From: Acanthosoma haemorrhoidale
Taxonomy: Eukaryota > Arthropoda > Insecta > Hemiptera > Acanthosomatidae
Length of the DNA stretch: 64,000 bases
Assembly (NCBI GenBank): GCA_930367205.1
Contig: OV884011.1
Span: 117,363,866 to 117,427,865 of the forward strand
Direction of reading: 5' to 3'
Below, one piece after another: positions 42,285 through 54,479 of this stretch. The position numbers and the translations under genes are program-made. Under the pieces are notes generated by a model, which saw only the letters and a program-made list of their open reading frames with translations, was not told the origin of the DNA and ran no database searches. Each line of letters opens with the position of its first letter. Positions within the stretch are counted from its first letter, which is position 1.

Positions 42285-43222
42285 GGCACACTTAATTAGA
42301 GAATGCTGGTAATGAATTACACAAAAGTCCTGATGAATCCGAAGTGAGCTCTATTGGCAGTGATGTGAAACAACCGCTTGTTTCGTTCCATCCTTTTTAT
42401 CTCAAAAATTGTTGTTCCTAGAAAAAATATTGTCACATTCAGGATGTGCACAAAATTAGCTAAAATATTGGTCCTAGGACGTTTTACGTATTCGTGTTAG
42501 TTTTAGAGTTATTTGGTAGAGTACACTAGCCGTGGTTAACAAACATAGTACATTGGACGAGCGTACCCTTTTGTCGATAATTCACCTGCTACTCCCACTA
42601 TTTGTTATGTTTGACTTCCACTTTTGACCCAGATTTGCCAGAACTACGATTCTGATCGTATTTTCATGCTGGGTATCGTACTCACGAAGTATGATCCTGG
42701 GATCAGGAGAAAAAATAATTAATTTTAAGTTATTTTATTTCAATTTATTTATTTTTGAGAGTACGATTTCGTACGAACGAATATCGATATCGTACCCCAA
42801 GTTCAATTATCCTAAAAGTAGTTTTAGGTGGATGAAAAAAAAGTAATCACCGACTTCCCGAGAAAAGTAGGGAAATTTGTGGAGACAAGACTCCGTGTTT
42901 TATATGTGACAACACTGCTGCATGTTGTGACTGTTGATTGACACTGTCCGACCAGATGGTTTATTGTTATTTGGCTATAGGGTTTACATCAACTAGTATT
43001 TCTTTCGACTTAAATTAAAAAAGTAAGTATCTAAACATTATATAATTATTTAGTTTTGTAGCGGTAAGGGGTTGTTAGTTTTACTGCCATTTTCTCCATC
43101 ATTGTTTCATAAGATCTTTGATGCAGACAATTGGGTTAAAACAACATACTAACATTATGGATTTATTATTATTTTTGTACCAATATATAATTTTGTACTT
43201 ATTATTATTATTTTTTAACAGG
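42285..43222. other. Non-coding stretch
   Basis: AT-rich; several TACGAT/ATCGTA words cluster at about 42650-42800. No gene. A good splice acceptor (TTTTTTAACAG) closes it at 43222. Confidence 0.45.
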
Positions 43223-44045
43223 TCTCACCATGACTGAACAGTTTTTCATTTGTGAAAAGATCCTTGAACTTTCTGGGATTGGCGGAACAGTGATGGGTAA
43301 GAAGGGAAATGATTCTTTGGTAGCTGGTTGCCAGGCGAGAAATGATAACAAGGGCTCTCAGGCCATCTTTCATCTTTAAAGGTAGATACTGTGTGCAGAA
43401 AAAACTATGCCAAAGCGGACATCAACATACAAGCTTATCTTAAAAAGCAATCTGAACTGCAAGCTTCATCGCATTTTGTCGCACCTGTACCCCTCACACA
43501 GCATTATCCGATTTTTACTTCAAAACAAAATGTTTCTTCTGTACTGAGTTTGTAGATGGCCATTTTTTAAAAAAGGTATTGAAAAATCGCGTTGAAAGAC
43601 GAAGAATAGTTTGACGATAAGAGTCAAAGTTGGAAATGAAAGAAACAATACGTGAGCAAAAGAGGTTAACATTCACCTGTCGACTGTGATTGATTTATTA
43701 GCTGCGGAAGGAGTGTACTACCACGACTTTTTCCAAAGATTCTTTACTTATCAATCTTCTAGTGATAACACACGAGGGCGTTCTGGGACTTATTGGGTTT
43801 CAATATCAATGCATGAAATTCATTCGTTTCTTTGGAAAGCTGATGATTGCCAATTTTCTAACACAGAATTAAAATCTGCCTTAACTGGGGTGGTAACAAA
43901 AAAACAGACTATATAAAGAAAACTCGAAGAAAAATATGATGGACGTATTCTAATAGCTTCAAGTGCTATATGTAAGGATCCAGCAGTTGTCTTCAGCGAC
44001 TCCGGGTTTAAAATCTTGAATTCTTGGTACGAAAACAAAATCTGA
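43223..44045 (+). pseudogene. Fragment (N-terminal part) of the multi-copy uncharacterised gene family
   Basis: After an acceptor-like TTTTTTAACAG, GTCTCACC precedes ATG (43230) with the segment TEQFFICEKILELSGIGG. With frameshifts it goes on to VCRKNYAKADINIQAYLKK (near 43390-43445), VIDLLAAEGVYYHDFF (43690-43735) and KLEEKYDGRILIASS..CKDPAVVFSD (43921-44000). The last three match the N-terminal landmarks of the same family as 3515-4290 and 13313-14430: a C-x2-C/H...CRxxY finger, an LLAAEARYHxxC segment and an LKxKLxEKYG segment. Because a splice acceptor is kept, this looks like a genomic, not retroposed, copy. Stops at about 43376 and 43552 and later ones make it dead. Confidence 0.55.
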
Positions 44046-44701
44046 TCCAAACGAATAATGAATTTGATTTGTAAAAGCTGCAGCAGCTATACCCAGACAA
44101 GTTAACCAATTCCAAATATTTGACAACAAACACCACATACCCTCCCCAAGGTGATTTTTTCGTAAACGCTGCTGAAAGTCTTTCTTAAATCCTTCAAACA
44201 CTGTTCAACACTTTTCTCAGTAACTCGGTGATTACTTATTTCATCCAGATAAAATTAAACTTTTTTTTCTGCAATTAAATATCTGGCAACAGTAGCCGTT
44301 GCGAGAGGAACTCAGATTTAACACACGAAGGGCGTAGTTCGTTAATGGTGTCCGACACCGAATGTTTAGTAGAAGAAGGTGCTCGCTCGTTCGGTCAATC
44401 ATGTTAGTCAACTGCGGCTAGTGATCAGTTATCTGGCAAATAACGAATACATCCACAACACCAATATTTAAGCATATTATATGAACTTTATTTTTAAATA
44501 TGATAATATTTTGTCTCGGACCAACAGTTTCTGAGATAAAAAGGAACAACCTACATATTCCAAGGCATTACCACTAGATCTCACCTTGGATTTATCAGAA
44601 CTTTAGTGTAATTGGACCCCTCTAATTAAGAGTAACAAACTGTTGGATTTTTTTTTCAGGTGAGGATCGTTTTCGGCATTCGTTTACTGGACTATTTGTT
44701 C
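44046..44701. other. Non-coding stretch before the hAT element
   Basis: No gene recognised; includes a CTCGCTCGTTCGGTCAATC-containing GC-richer patch near 44340-44440. Confidence 0.45.
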
Positions 44702-44709
44702 ATCTAGAC
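44702..44709. repeat. 8-bp target-site duplication of hAT element (left)
   Basis: ATCTAGAC, identical to 47229-47236; 8 bp is the hallmark of hAT insertion. Confidence 0.88.
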
Positions 44710-44880
44710 CGTATGTGGGCAACAGCCGGCCCGCGGGCCGGATCCGGCCCGCTGTAAGATTTGATCCGGCCCGCGAGACATTTTGAAAAACCCAATTTAA
44801 AAAAAAAAATACACTACTTACTCATACTCATGGAATCAAGTGAGCGAGCAAGCCGAGTGGCGGTGATCATCAAAGAGTGA

Positions 44881-44922
44881 GGCGGCAAACATCAAAGTTC
44901 AAAGCCATTGATGTTTGCCGCC
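44881..44922. repeat. Perfect 15-bp inverted repeat in the hAT 5' region
   Basis: GGCGGCAAACATCAA, a 12-base spacer, then TTGATGTTTGCCGCC. It could form a strong hairpin in RNA or cruciform DNA between the left end and the promoter of the transposase. Confidence 0.9.
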
Positions 44923-45006
44923 ACACTGGCGGCGCAACAAAGGATTATTGCTTCGCAATTGTATTGTTCTACACTAGACGATTCTAGATCATTCCTTCAT
45001 TTTGCC

Positions 45007-45042
45007 TATATAAGCGGGTGGATGGCCGGAACTTAGTTCAGT
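45007..45042 (+). promoter_or_regulatory. Core promoter of the hAT transposase (TATA plus initiator)
   Basis: TATATAAG at 45007-45014 and TTCAGTC, an insect initiator, at about 45037-45043, spaced about 32 bases. The transposase ATG is about 110 bases downstream. Confidence 0.6.
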
Positions 45043-45149
45043 CCTATTCGAGCTACCGTGGTGATAAGTTTGCTTTGTGACTTTGTGTGCATCTTGAGTG
45101 CTTACTAATTATACCTATTTTCTTATTAAGTTTATCGAACGATAAGTAA

Positions 45150-46958
45150 ATGAAAATGATGTCTGGTGGAAGGAAACGAAAAGTAGATGCAGAGGGTCGC
45201 CAGTTTCAAGAAAAATGGACTGAAGAATTCTTCTTTATCTTGCACAATGGTAAGCCTATTTGTTTGATGTGTAATGAATCCATTTCGGTGATGAAAGAAT
45301 TCAATATAAAGAGGCATTACTCAACTAAGCATCCTACGCTGCTCTCACTGACAGGACAAATAAGAAAAGACAAAATCCAGAAACTTACCGCAAATTTGGA
45401 AAAACAGCAGCAAATATTTCATAGACAAAGAACACAACTTGATAATGTTGTGAAAGCTAGTTTTATAGTTAGTTCAAAATTGGCAAAGTCATTGAAACCA
45501 TTTGCCGAAGGAGAATTTATCAAAGAGTGTATGTCAGAAGTTTGCAGTGTTTTGTGTCCTGAAAAGAAAAATGAATTTGAAAAAATTAGTTTGTCAAGAC
45601 GAACCGTTGCACGACGTATAGAAATGATGGCTAATGATATAAAAACAACATTGACTGGCCGTATGACTGGTATTGAATCATTTTCCATAGCATTCATTAG
45701 ACGAGAGCACCGATTTGTCTGACATAGCTCAACTGGCTATATTTATTCGAGGTGTTGATAAAGAATTCACTATTACTGAGGAATTGCTTGCTTTACAGCC
45801 GCTAAAAGGAACCACTACAGGAGAGGACATTTTTAATGAAGTTCAAAAGGTATTCACAAGTTTTGGCTTGCCATGGTCGAAATTAGTTGGAGTATGCACA
45901 GATGGTGCACCTTCTATGGTCGGCTTACGTAAAGGTTTCATCGGAATTTTGAATGAAAAGCAACTGAATTAAATGTGCAAAAAGATGGTTTGATAGTCCT
46001 TCATTGCATTATCCACCAACAGAACTTGTGTTCTAAGTCCATTCGACTCCAGAATGTTATGAATGTGGTAGTAAAAACCATCAATTTTATTCGATCCCGA
46101 GGGCTTAACCATCGTCAGTTCAAGGCGTTTTTGGATGAAATATCAGCCGAGTATGACGACGTAACATATTATTGTGAAGTCAGATGGCTAAGCAAAGGGA
46201 AAATGCTGAAACGGTTTTACGAGCTTAGAAATGAGATAGCAGAATTTATGCAAATAAAAGATAAACCACTATCTGAATTGAGTGACGCAAAATGGATATG
46301 TGACTTAGCATTTCTTGTCGACCTTACAGGCCATTTGAATGATTTAAATTTGAAACTTCAAAAACAAGGACAGTTAGTAAATGATTTGTACAGCCATTTG
46401 AAAGCGTTTCAGAACAAAATCCGCTTGTGGGAGGCACATATGCTGTCTGGTAACAGTTACCATTTCACCACGCTCTCTGCGTATGAAAATATTGCTTACG
46501 CTCAATATGCTGAAGAACTCAAGTTACTGTCGGAGCAATTTTCGATCAGATTTAGCGATTTCAAACACATGGAAGACTGTTTCAATTTATTTGCTACTCC
46601 AACAAAAAGTAATGTACAAAATGCTCCAATACACTTGCAAATGGAGTTGATCGAGATTCAAGAAAACTCACTCCTAAAATCTAAATTTGAAGACGTGGAG
46701 TTGTGCGATTTCTACAAAAAATACCTCGAAGAAGACCATTTTCCGCAGCTTAGAAAATTTGCAAGAAGATTGATTTGTGCGTTTGGCAGTACTTATAAAT
46801 GCGAACAGTTCTTTTCATTGATGAAAGTTAATAAATCAAAACATCGTACAAGGCTGACTGACGATAATTTGGAAAATTCTTTACGTCTTTGTACCAGTGG
46901 AATTAATCCAAACATCAATGAATTAGTTTCCCAAATTCAAGCTCAAGTGTCTCATTGA
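45150..46958 (+). pseudogene. hAT transposase with two frameshifts
   Basis: About 600 codons from ATG 45150 to TGA 46956-46958. The enzyme excises and inserts the element. Order: an N-terminal BED-like zinc finger (ICLMCNE...IKRHYSTKH); a helical linker; the first catalytic Asp in DESTDLSD; CTDGAPSMVG; an insertion domain with LHCIIHQQNLCSK; SRGLNHRQF; VRWLSKGKMLKRFYELR; and the C-terminal dimerisation domain (LRKFARRLICAFGSTYKCEQFFS, HRTRLTDDNLENSLR). Frame 1 runs to about 45700, where a CATT tandem duplication (CATTCATT) adds 4 bases. The second segment runs to about 45960, where one A is missing from a run of A. The third segment runs on to the stop. Otherwise it is open, so inactivation is recent. 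GTF2IRD2-like animal proteins share this transposase. Confidence 0.88.
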
Positions 46959-47228
46959 TTTCGGTGTCGCTATTTAACTTTCGTAGTTTGTAACAATTCT
47001 AAATTTAACGATTTAATTTAATGCTGTAGGTACCTATTTTTTCATTTCATTTTGTTATTTTAATAAATTGTGTTGTAATAACATTGTCGTATTATTTCAT
47101 GGCTGACTGATATCTATCGCTAAAAATTATGAACACTACTTTAAAATGCACTACTTTTAAACGCGGCCCGCGAACGTATTTGCACACTAAAGTTTGGCCC
47201 ATAACATGTCAAAGGTTGCCCATACCTG

Positions 47229-47236
47229 ATCTAGAC
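47229..47236. repeat. 8-bp target-site duplication of hAT element (right)
   Basis: ATCTAGAC, identical to 44702-44709. Confidence 0.88.
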
Positions 47237-47690
47237 GGTGGTCAGGCGGCGGCTACCAGCAATAGTGTGCCAATGGATACAGGGAAATGTGAGGACCGCC
47301 GCAAATAAGGCTGTGGATGTGTTCGAAGGCCACCAGTTCCATCGTTCAAACCTGAACTAAGCTGGAGTATGATAATGGCTAAGCATTGATTAGAACCTAC
47401 TACATCAGAAAATATCGTCGTGGACCCCACATTATGATGCCAGAGACGCTTGATTGAATGGACTGGAAGGAATAGGTTACCGTCTTGATTGACAATTGGA
47501 CACTACCAACTGCTGGCTCACCTATCCCACGATTTAAAAACAGGACGAGTAAGCCGATGTGATTGCGGTGACGTTCCACAGACCGTACATCGCGTTCTGC
47601 AAGAGAGTCGTTGGTTTCTTGATTTAGAAAACCAAGAGCGGACAATCATCGTTATGACGAACTGTGAGTTTCATCATTAATTCTTGCCTG
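47237..47690 (+). pseudogene. Possible decayed LINE ORF2 C-terminal end
   Basis: Less AT-rich than its surroundings. In one frame near 47515-47600 it reads LAHLSHDLKTGRVSRCDCGD then VPQTVHRVLQES, which resembles the cysteine/histidine block that ends many non-LTR ORF2 proteins (SxxCxCGxxxxTxxHxLxxC). The hAT element may have landed in this relic. Short and uncertain. Confidence 0.3.
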
Positions 47691-50599
47691 GATATCTGCT
47701 CGGGGGGGGGGGATTACCATATTCTTACTTTAACTTACTACCTACCCTACTAAAAATAATGAAATGTCATTAATTAGTCAATTAATCTAAGAATTAAAAA
47801 AATTTCAATAGTCATTTTTATGATAACTTGTAGAACAGAATATATTTCTTATAAGAATTTATCTAAGCTTTGATTATTTTTCATATCTTTTATTTGTCAT
47901 TTTAGAGATTGTAATGAGTGCCCCAGACTACATTTTTATTCCCAGGGGTCCCCTTGTAAATCAATTAAATTAAGTAACGTTATAAGAAATAAATACATAT
48001 GTTCTTTTCGTATTAAGTAGGATATCAAAGATATCACCTTCCTCACGTGTGATACTTATTGTGTGTTAGGACTGCAGGGGGCAATAATTACAAAAAATCA
48101 TTAATATCGTTTTCCCAGCCATGGCGGAACCGTTAATCGTGTAATTCAAAAGAACACTTGAATTGTCTACCGGGTCATGATAACGCAAGCATTTGAAGTA
48201 GGCAATAATGTTCGAAGCACAATGGAAAAAGTAAATGTTTCCAAGTGTTATACCCACAGTTAAAACAAAATGTATTTATACACAAGCGATTTTCGAGTGC
48301 TTATAATGCACTTATAGTGTTAACCTCTAGACCAAGAGTAAGAGTTTTTGTCAATCAAAATCCATTTCATAACTAAAACATGAACAGCGTCGCTTGGGAT
48401 TTTAAAATTTCATACCAATTAAATAACTTTCACTACCTCAATCGAACAGCACCCAGACAGACAAACAAAATACGATCTATTCCCTCATTTAATGCAGAGC
48501 TCCTCCGTTCGGGCTCGGCAATTGTAATAAATACTATGAATATAAATGAATGAACCAGTCACAATACCGGCTCATTGAGCCCAGTTTAAATGGCGAAAAG
48601 CCCTCCAAATATCCCCTCCCTAACCTTTATTTTTAAGCTGGGTTAGACAGGAAGATGACTTGACTATTTTTAGCCAGTCGTGGGTCGGGCACCGACGGGT
48701 TTCTATGTCTGATGTTTTTCTCTCTTCGTCTCCGGTCAAAGAAGGAAGAAAATAGGCCGAGGAAGTCGGGAAAATGTGAGTATTGGCGTCTATTACCCCC
48801 TCCGATATTTCTGATACCACCTCCCCCCCCCCCCTCCACGACATTCAGCATTTGTTGAGTTTATCAGGCTGATAACTGAATCATATACTTTCTCCGTTGT
48901 CTTGTATGGGTACTGGTAACATTTTATAATTTAAAAGTCAAAATAGATAATTTATTGATAATTTAATGGACACTTATTGACATTATTAACAGCACAGATG
49001 ATTTTTAATTCATTGCTACGAAGAAATTAAGTTTAGTTTTAAATATTTGTTACGGAAAATTTGGCTATAGAACATTATGGGAAAAAATGTTATTTAACCA
49101 ACATCATTTATCATCAAAACTTCTAGAAATCCCCTAAATATTGGAAGTTAAATGTGAATTTTTTCGTTACATTTAATTAGACAATTAAAAATTTTATTTA
49201 CACGCAAATTTGTTTCAATTTTTTTAATTTAATCTAGCGAATTTTCCGTTTTGTTGGTCGTTTTTTCTCTCCCCGTGATTTAAACATTATCTGCTTTTAG
49301 TGTCCTGGAAATTTTCGCGAAAAAAAAACAAGGGTTTAAGAACGCTCTAAAACTAAGAAGTGGGTGTCAATCTCATTGCACCGGAATGATCACCAATCAT
49401 TCTATTAAAGTCAGCATTGTTCGGTGGTTAAACACCTGTTACCATGAATTACGCTATATGTAAAAATGTTATCATTTAAATAAGTTTAATGTATGTTGTT
49501 TGAAAAATGGGGTACTTTTTATTAGTTTATATTGTACGGAATCAATACAATAAGATTGATCCAGCAATTGCGACTAGACTTTTTTCGAAACTCTAAAAAT
49601 GACCAGCCGCTCATTTTCCTAACGTCTAAATTGTTGTAAATCTACAACCGGATAACTGGAAGCGAAATGACTACCGAACTTAATTTGGTGACAGTGACAT
49701 TGAAAACTCAAAGCATGGAGGTACAATGCTAAAAGATATAGTGTAAATCGGATGCCTTCTTAATGACCCAAGAATAATGATTTTCTTGACAAATAAATTA
49801 ATTCATTATCAACCACCCCGCTTCAAGCTCATTCGAAGACTAATTAACTTTTTTTTTTCATAAAGGCAGCCTTCCATGGGGATTGAATTAACTTACTCAG
49901 TTGAAAACAGACACCCTTAAAAATAACCAAACTACTCTACTCATAAATAGCAAAGTTTTGAAATCGGCGTTAATCATGGTCTCAATACGTAAAGCTGCAT
50001 ACTTCCTTACAATCCAAACGATTAAAGTCGTCATAAATGTACAACTTGGCAAATATTGTGATTTGTACAACTTGTAATGTATCGCAGACTTAAGGGTTTC
50101 GTCGAGACTGGTGCAAATAAGTACGAAAACGATTTTATTGTTGTGATTGCTTTTAATTATTGTTTGAAAAATAATACCTAACGTAATCGTTCTTAAATAA
50201 GGACGTTGAGATCTTTAATTTGATTCCAGATTTAAGTTGAAATTACAGATATTTTTGAATAGCAAGTAGGTAATTAATTAATGACACGTTGTGTAGAGAT
50301 TGCCTTATTTCTAATGCATTTCTTTCATCGAATGGGACTTTTGTGTAATATAACATGTCTGTACCTTGAACTGGGAACTTCAAAGACCAGGAACAGATGA
50401 TACCGGTTTGAAACACAATTAACACGGGTTTTGGTGGACCTTAAATTCATAAGTTACTTTGACACTCTAGTGTGTGAGCGATAATTACAGTTAATTTAAT
50501 GTGCTGCATTATATTGCAGATAGTTTTTTTTTTTTATATTCTTCTGTTTTTGTTATTTTATGTTTTGTGCTGTTTTTAATATTTGACATTGGTGGAATC
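47691..50599. other. AT-rich stretch without genes
   Basis: Homopolymer runs of G (47701-47711) and C (48824-48834). A segment at about 48080-48260 has a looser relative at about 54085-54160. The 48620-48851 open frames are across low-complexity sequence. Confidence 0.45.
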
Positions 50600-50880
50600 T
50601 CAGAACTTCAGTAGACGATACAATTTTCTTTGTTGTTTGTTTATTTATTTACGCCCTGATGAGTCCTTATTAGGAATGTTGACAGTCTACTACCCTATCC
50701 ATTCACTTCTATTTACAGGAGTAAATTCAAATCACCTCCATGCTAAGGAAGGTGAATTCGCGTGATCATTTGCTGGGCTATGTAAAATGACATATTGTAT
50801 GAATGTATGTGTACATAATGTATGAATGAGAGGGTGAATACATGGATATAAGTTAGTTTCCGTTAAGTTTTTGTTTTACA
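50600..50880 (+). repeat. Possible LINE 3' UTR relic
   Basis: CATATTGTATGAATG and GTATGAATGAGAGGGTGAA near 50793-50840 match the tandem GTATGAATGA words of the LINE 3' UTRs at 5.5 kb and 58.3 kb (sense strand). Upstream text is only loosely similar. Confidence 0.3.
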
Positions 50881-52569
50881 AAACTTCCATTGTTATTGCA
50901 TCGGCAATATCATTGGTCAGTTTTGGGAATACACTCACGAAATATTGTTATTTGTTCGATTTTTCGTTTGCGTGCAGTATTATATTACTGGTATTAGTTT
51001 TAGCTTAGCTAATGAGTTATTTTAAAGCTATTTTAAGGTAAAATTCATCTATTTAATACTTGAAAAATATATCGACTGCGATAATAGTTAAAAATGTAGC
51101 GCAAGCAATAAAAATACTTGGAATGTCATCCTTTTTATCATGAGTACAAACGAACGCCATAGCATTTTACCCATTGAAAAACAAAGGAAAACTCATAAAT
51201 TAGAATATACTATCCTAAACAATGTCGGGTAATTAATTCTGCTTGTTATATCGGTTAATATGTTATATTGATATGTCCGTAAATATTCGTGAAAACAAGA
51301 CCCCTCAACTATTATATTAATGACAGAGGAACCCGGCTGACAATGCTGTAGGGGAAAATATTAGTTGGGGTGGCCACCACCCTACTTGCCCTCTCCTAAA
51401 CACGTGTACATTCTTTGACTGACTATGCTACAGTGATTAACCCAAAACTTACTATTATAGAGCTGTTAATGTTAACAATAATTAAAACACAAGACCAGAT
51501 ATGTAATGATGACTGTGGTATATTTAGATGTACTTGTGTGTGTGTATTTAAAAAAATTAACGATCATATTGAGTAGATAAATAAAACGTGGAGTCATTTT
51601 GTTTCTACAAATAAAAATAAGGTAATTATGTAACTACAAAAATAAAGTAAAGAAAAAAAGAACAGTTGTCTCTTATTAAAACACATTAATAGTTCTATTT
51701 CAGTTTACATATTCCACATGAAAATTACTGTCAATTTAAAAATAATGCAAAGGAATTACTAATACGATTACCTTTTCACTGCAGGATTGACACATTTATG
51801 AGAATTCTGTTGTTGCTCGTAAGCTTATAAAGAAAGAATTGAAAAAAAAAAAGTTGTATAAAAAAAATGTTACTTTTTTGTTACAATGATCCTTGATTCA
51901 ATGGATATTTTGGCATATATGACTAACTTATTGCTTTTGGGTCCTTCTAAAAATGTCTCACTCTCTGTTGATTGTTTTGCTGTGAAACTATCAACATTCA
52001 TCGCCAAGAGACCTATCCAAGGATTTTTAGAGACATAGTAGGAACCGTATTTATGTACTATACCAGAATTCGTAAAAATTATATATATATCTGAAATATT
52101 AGAAGTATATTCTATAACACTCCGTCATTCACTGATCGACTTCAGGCTGTGACGCAGCTACTAGAAATATGATTTCTCTAATGTTTAACCTGTCTCAACC
52201 CTCAACTCAAAGTCTTATCTAAAAAGCTCGTATCCCCCCTCCCCCCCGATTATGAACAAATCAGAGGTGGTGAGCAAAAATAAAAAGAACAATGCTAAAT
52301 AAATTAATAAAGTTTTCTATACTAAACATATAAATCGTTAACTCGTATCTATTTTAATTTTTTCGTTTGTTTTCAAAAATATGTGTTAATATTTATATAT
52401 TGTATTTGAACCAACCCTTCGTTAAAAAAAAAATTATATGATAAATAAAATATTAAAAATATAATAAATAAAACCATCGTATAATTTTGCATCTTCAATA
52501 CATCAAAATATTGGAATCATTATGACCTCCGGAACTAGTATAATTGTGTGGATTACAAATATTTATTTT
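50881..52569. other. AT-rich stretch without genes
   Basis: No feature recognised. Confidence 0.45.
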
Positions 52570-52640
52570 GTAAATGAACTCCAATCTGTCCTAATAGGGC
52601 AATAGAAGATAGCTCGTCTCGTTCAATTATACTTACGTAG
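52570..52640 (-). repeat. Possible LINE 3' UTR relic
   Basis: CCAATCTGTCCTAATAGGGCAATAG resembles the hairpin-bearing end of the LINE 3' UTR (ACAATCTGCC...AAGGCAATA); one mismatch in the stem on the sense strand. Confidence 0.3.
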
Positions 52641-54479
52641 ACACATGCTCTCCCTCATGCACGCTATACATTATACGATAAGCAACTGAATATATGTATC
52701 TAAATGTTTGATTATTTGTTCTAACCGCAATGTTAAGGAGAATAAGGAGTACATTAACAAAGAAGTCATGTATATTAACCAATAAGCTATCATTTCTTCC
52801 TATACATAGGAAACACTTTTTAGGAAAACCAAAACCACCAAAATAATATGGGGCCTTCTATATTATTTAAGGACGAGACCTTAATCGCACAAAGTAATTT
52901 GGTATTTGTGATAAGAGATATCTAGATTTTAATAACTCTCGTTACTAATATATTTACTCACTTAAAATGGATATTAAAAAAAATAAATACATCTATCCAC
53001 TATCATGAAACTCATTTAGAAGAAATAATAAAATTTTGTTTGATAAAACAGTGGCATATAAACTGAAGTTATTTACAGCTGCCGAAATCTAATCTGTTGA
53101 ATCTTTTGCTCTGATAAGTTTCCCCATTTAGCTATCGGCGGCGGGCAATGAAATTCCAGTAACATACTTATTCCAGATCTTGAGATATGTTTAATCAAAG
53201 CTCGATCTTATACCATGAGCTTGAGAATGTAAATTAAAATTAAAATTCTAAATATTTAACTTGTCTTATATAACTAGGAACTACATAACTTGGATATACA
53301 ATAAGAAATATTTATAATATTAATTAGTTGTGCCATATAATCCCGTATATATAAATCTTAATATTAGTTAAAGAGAACAAAATTATTTAAGTGTGCTGTG
53401 CTGCACAATAAAACGTTTCGATGGTCTTACTAATAATTCCACTAAGTTGATCTAATTTTCATTGAATTATTATTAATAATAATAATTACCATTCACATCC
53501 AAAAACAGTATCTCTACTACCCCTTATTGGTTTATTCTTTGCAAGTGAGTTTATCACAACGGCTAAAGTTGTTTTGTATAAATATTATTTTTATTTAAAG
53601 TCTATCTTTAATCTCATTTTAATGATTTTATGTTATTATCGAAGCCGATAATAGATATCGATCAGATCGTCGAGATCTTTAATTTAATACGCTACTCAAT
53701 TAAAAAAATATTTATGTTTTTATTACAGAATAGATATTTAACAACTACCCTCTTAGTGAGCCTCATAATTGATTTAAAAACATCGTTTATTGTGATATTT
53801 TTTCAAAGGTGACTACTTACGTACTCGTTTTTTAGTAGTATTCAGGGTTTCATTAATTATTTTCAAAATGATAAACCTTTATTTTTCTACTCGTTTGTCT
53901 GTTTTTCTCATCTGGTATTTGCGAGCCCCCTGTTAAATATAGATAAATGGAATTTTACACAAAAGTCCCATTTGCTGCAACGAAGACATGAACAATTTAG
54001 CCATCACCAGAAAGCATGTAAGTGTCATTAATGAATTGCTTAGAAGCCCCGATTAAATTAGGTGTAATTATTGTCTTGTTTTTATGAAACGATAATTACA
54101 AAAATTCATTAAAACTATTAATAAACTGGTTTCGCAACCATGACGAAAACCTTAATTGTGGGATGCTTGACTTGATTTTTTTTTTATATTAGAAAACATA
54201 AATTTCAACCTATCTTGTCTATTTACCCCTGACAAACTTTCTGGTATGCCACTAAAAAAAATCTGCCACTTAGTAAGCTACCGTAACATAAATCTCCTGA
54301 ATACGATCTGATAACTCTTCGAAATCAGCTAACTCACATACTTCACATACATTTATGATTGCATCCCTAGAACCACACTCATTTCCCTTTATTTAAGTTG
54401 TATATTTTGGTTTTATTTCTTAAATGTGGTTAGCAACTAAACAGCCCTTTATCATAACGCCCCATTAGCTTTGCCCCCC
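52641..54479. other. AT-rich stretch without genes
   Basis: No gene recognised. A segment at about 54085-54160 resembles 48080-48160 (ATTACAAAAA, TCATTAA, CGCAACCATGACG versus CCAGCCATGGCG). Confidence 0.45.

Larger units (their letters stand above)
44710..47228 (+). mobile_element. hAT-superfamily DNA transposon, near intact
   Basis: 2,519 bp between perfect 8-bp duplications. The ends are short imperfect inverted repeats: left CGTATGTGGGCAAC, right (complement) CAGGTATGGGCAAC. Both are followed by GC-rich subterminal sequence, including the 16-bp palindrome CCGGCCCGCGGGCCGG at the left. A full transposase frame with two small frameshifts lies inside. The GGGCAAC...GGCCCGCGG termini and the transposase resemble the Charlie/GTF2IRD2-like branch of hAT; that sub-assignment is from memory. 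Confidence 0.9.

Noticed and set aside
48620..48851. Overlapping glycine-rich minus-strand frames of 72-74 codons
   Set aside because: They read through a C run and low-complexity sequence in two frames at once, without similarity.
42157..49387. 14-base match CATTGCACCGGAAT shared by the retroposon at 42.16 kb and 49.37 kb
   Set aside because: Several 14-base matches are expected by chance in 64 kb, and neighbouring bases do not align.
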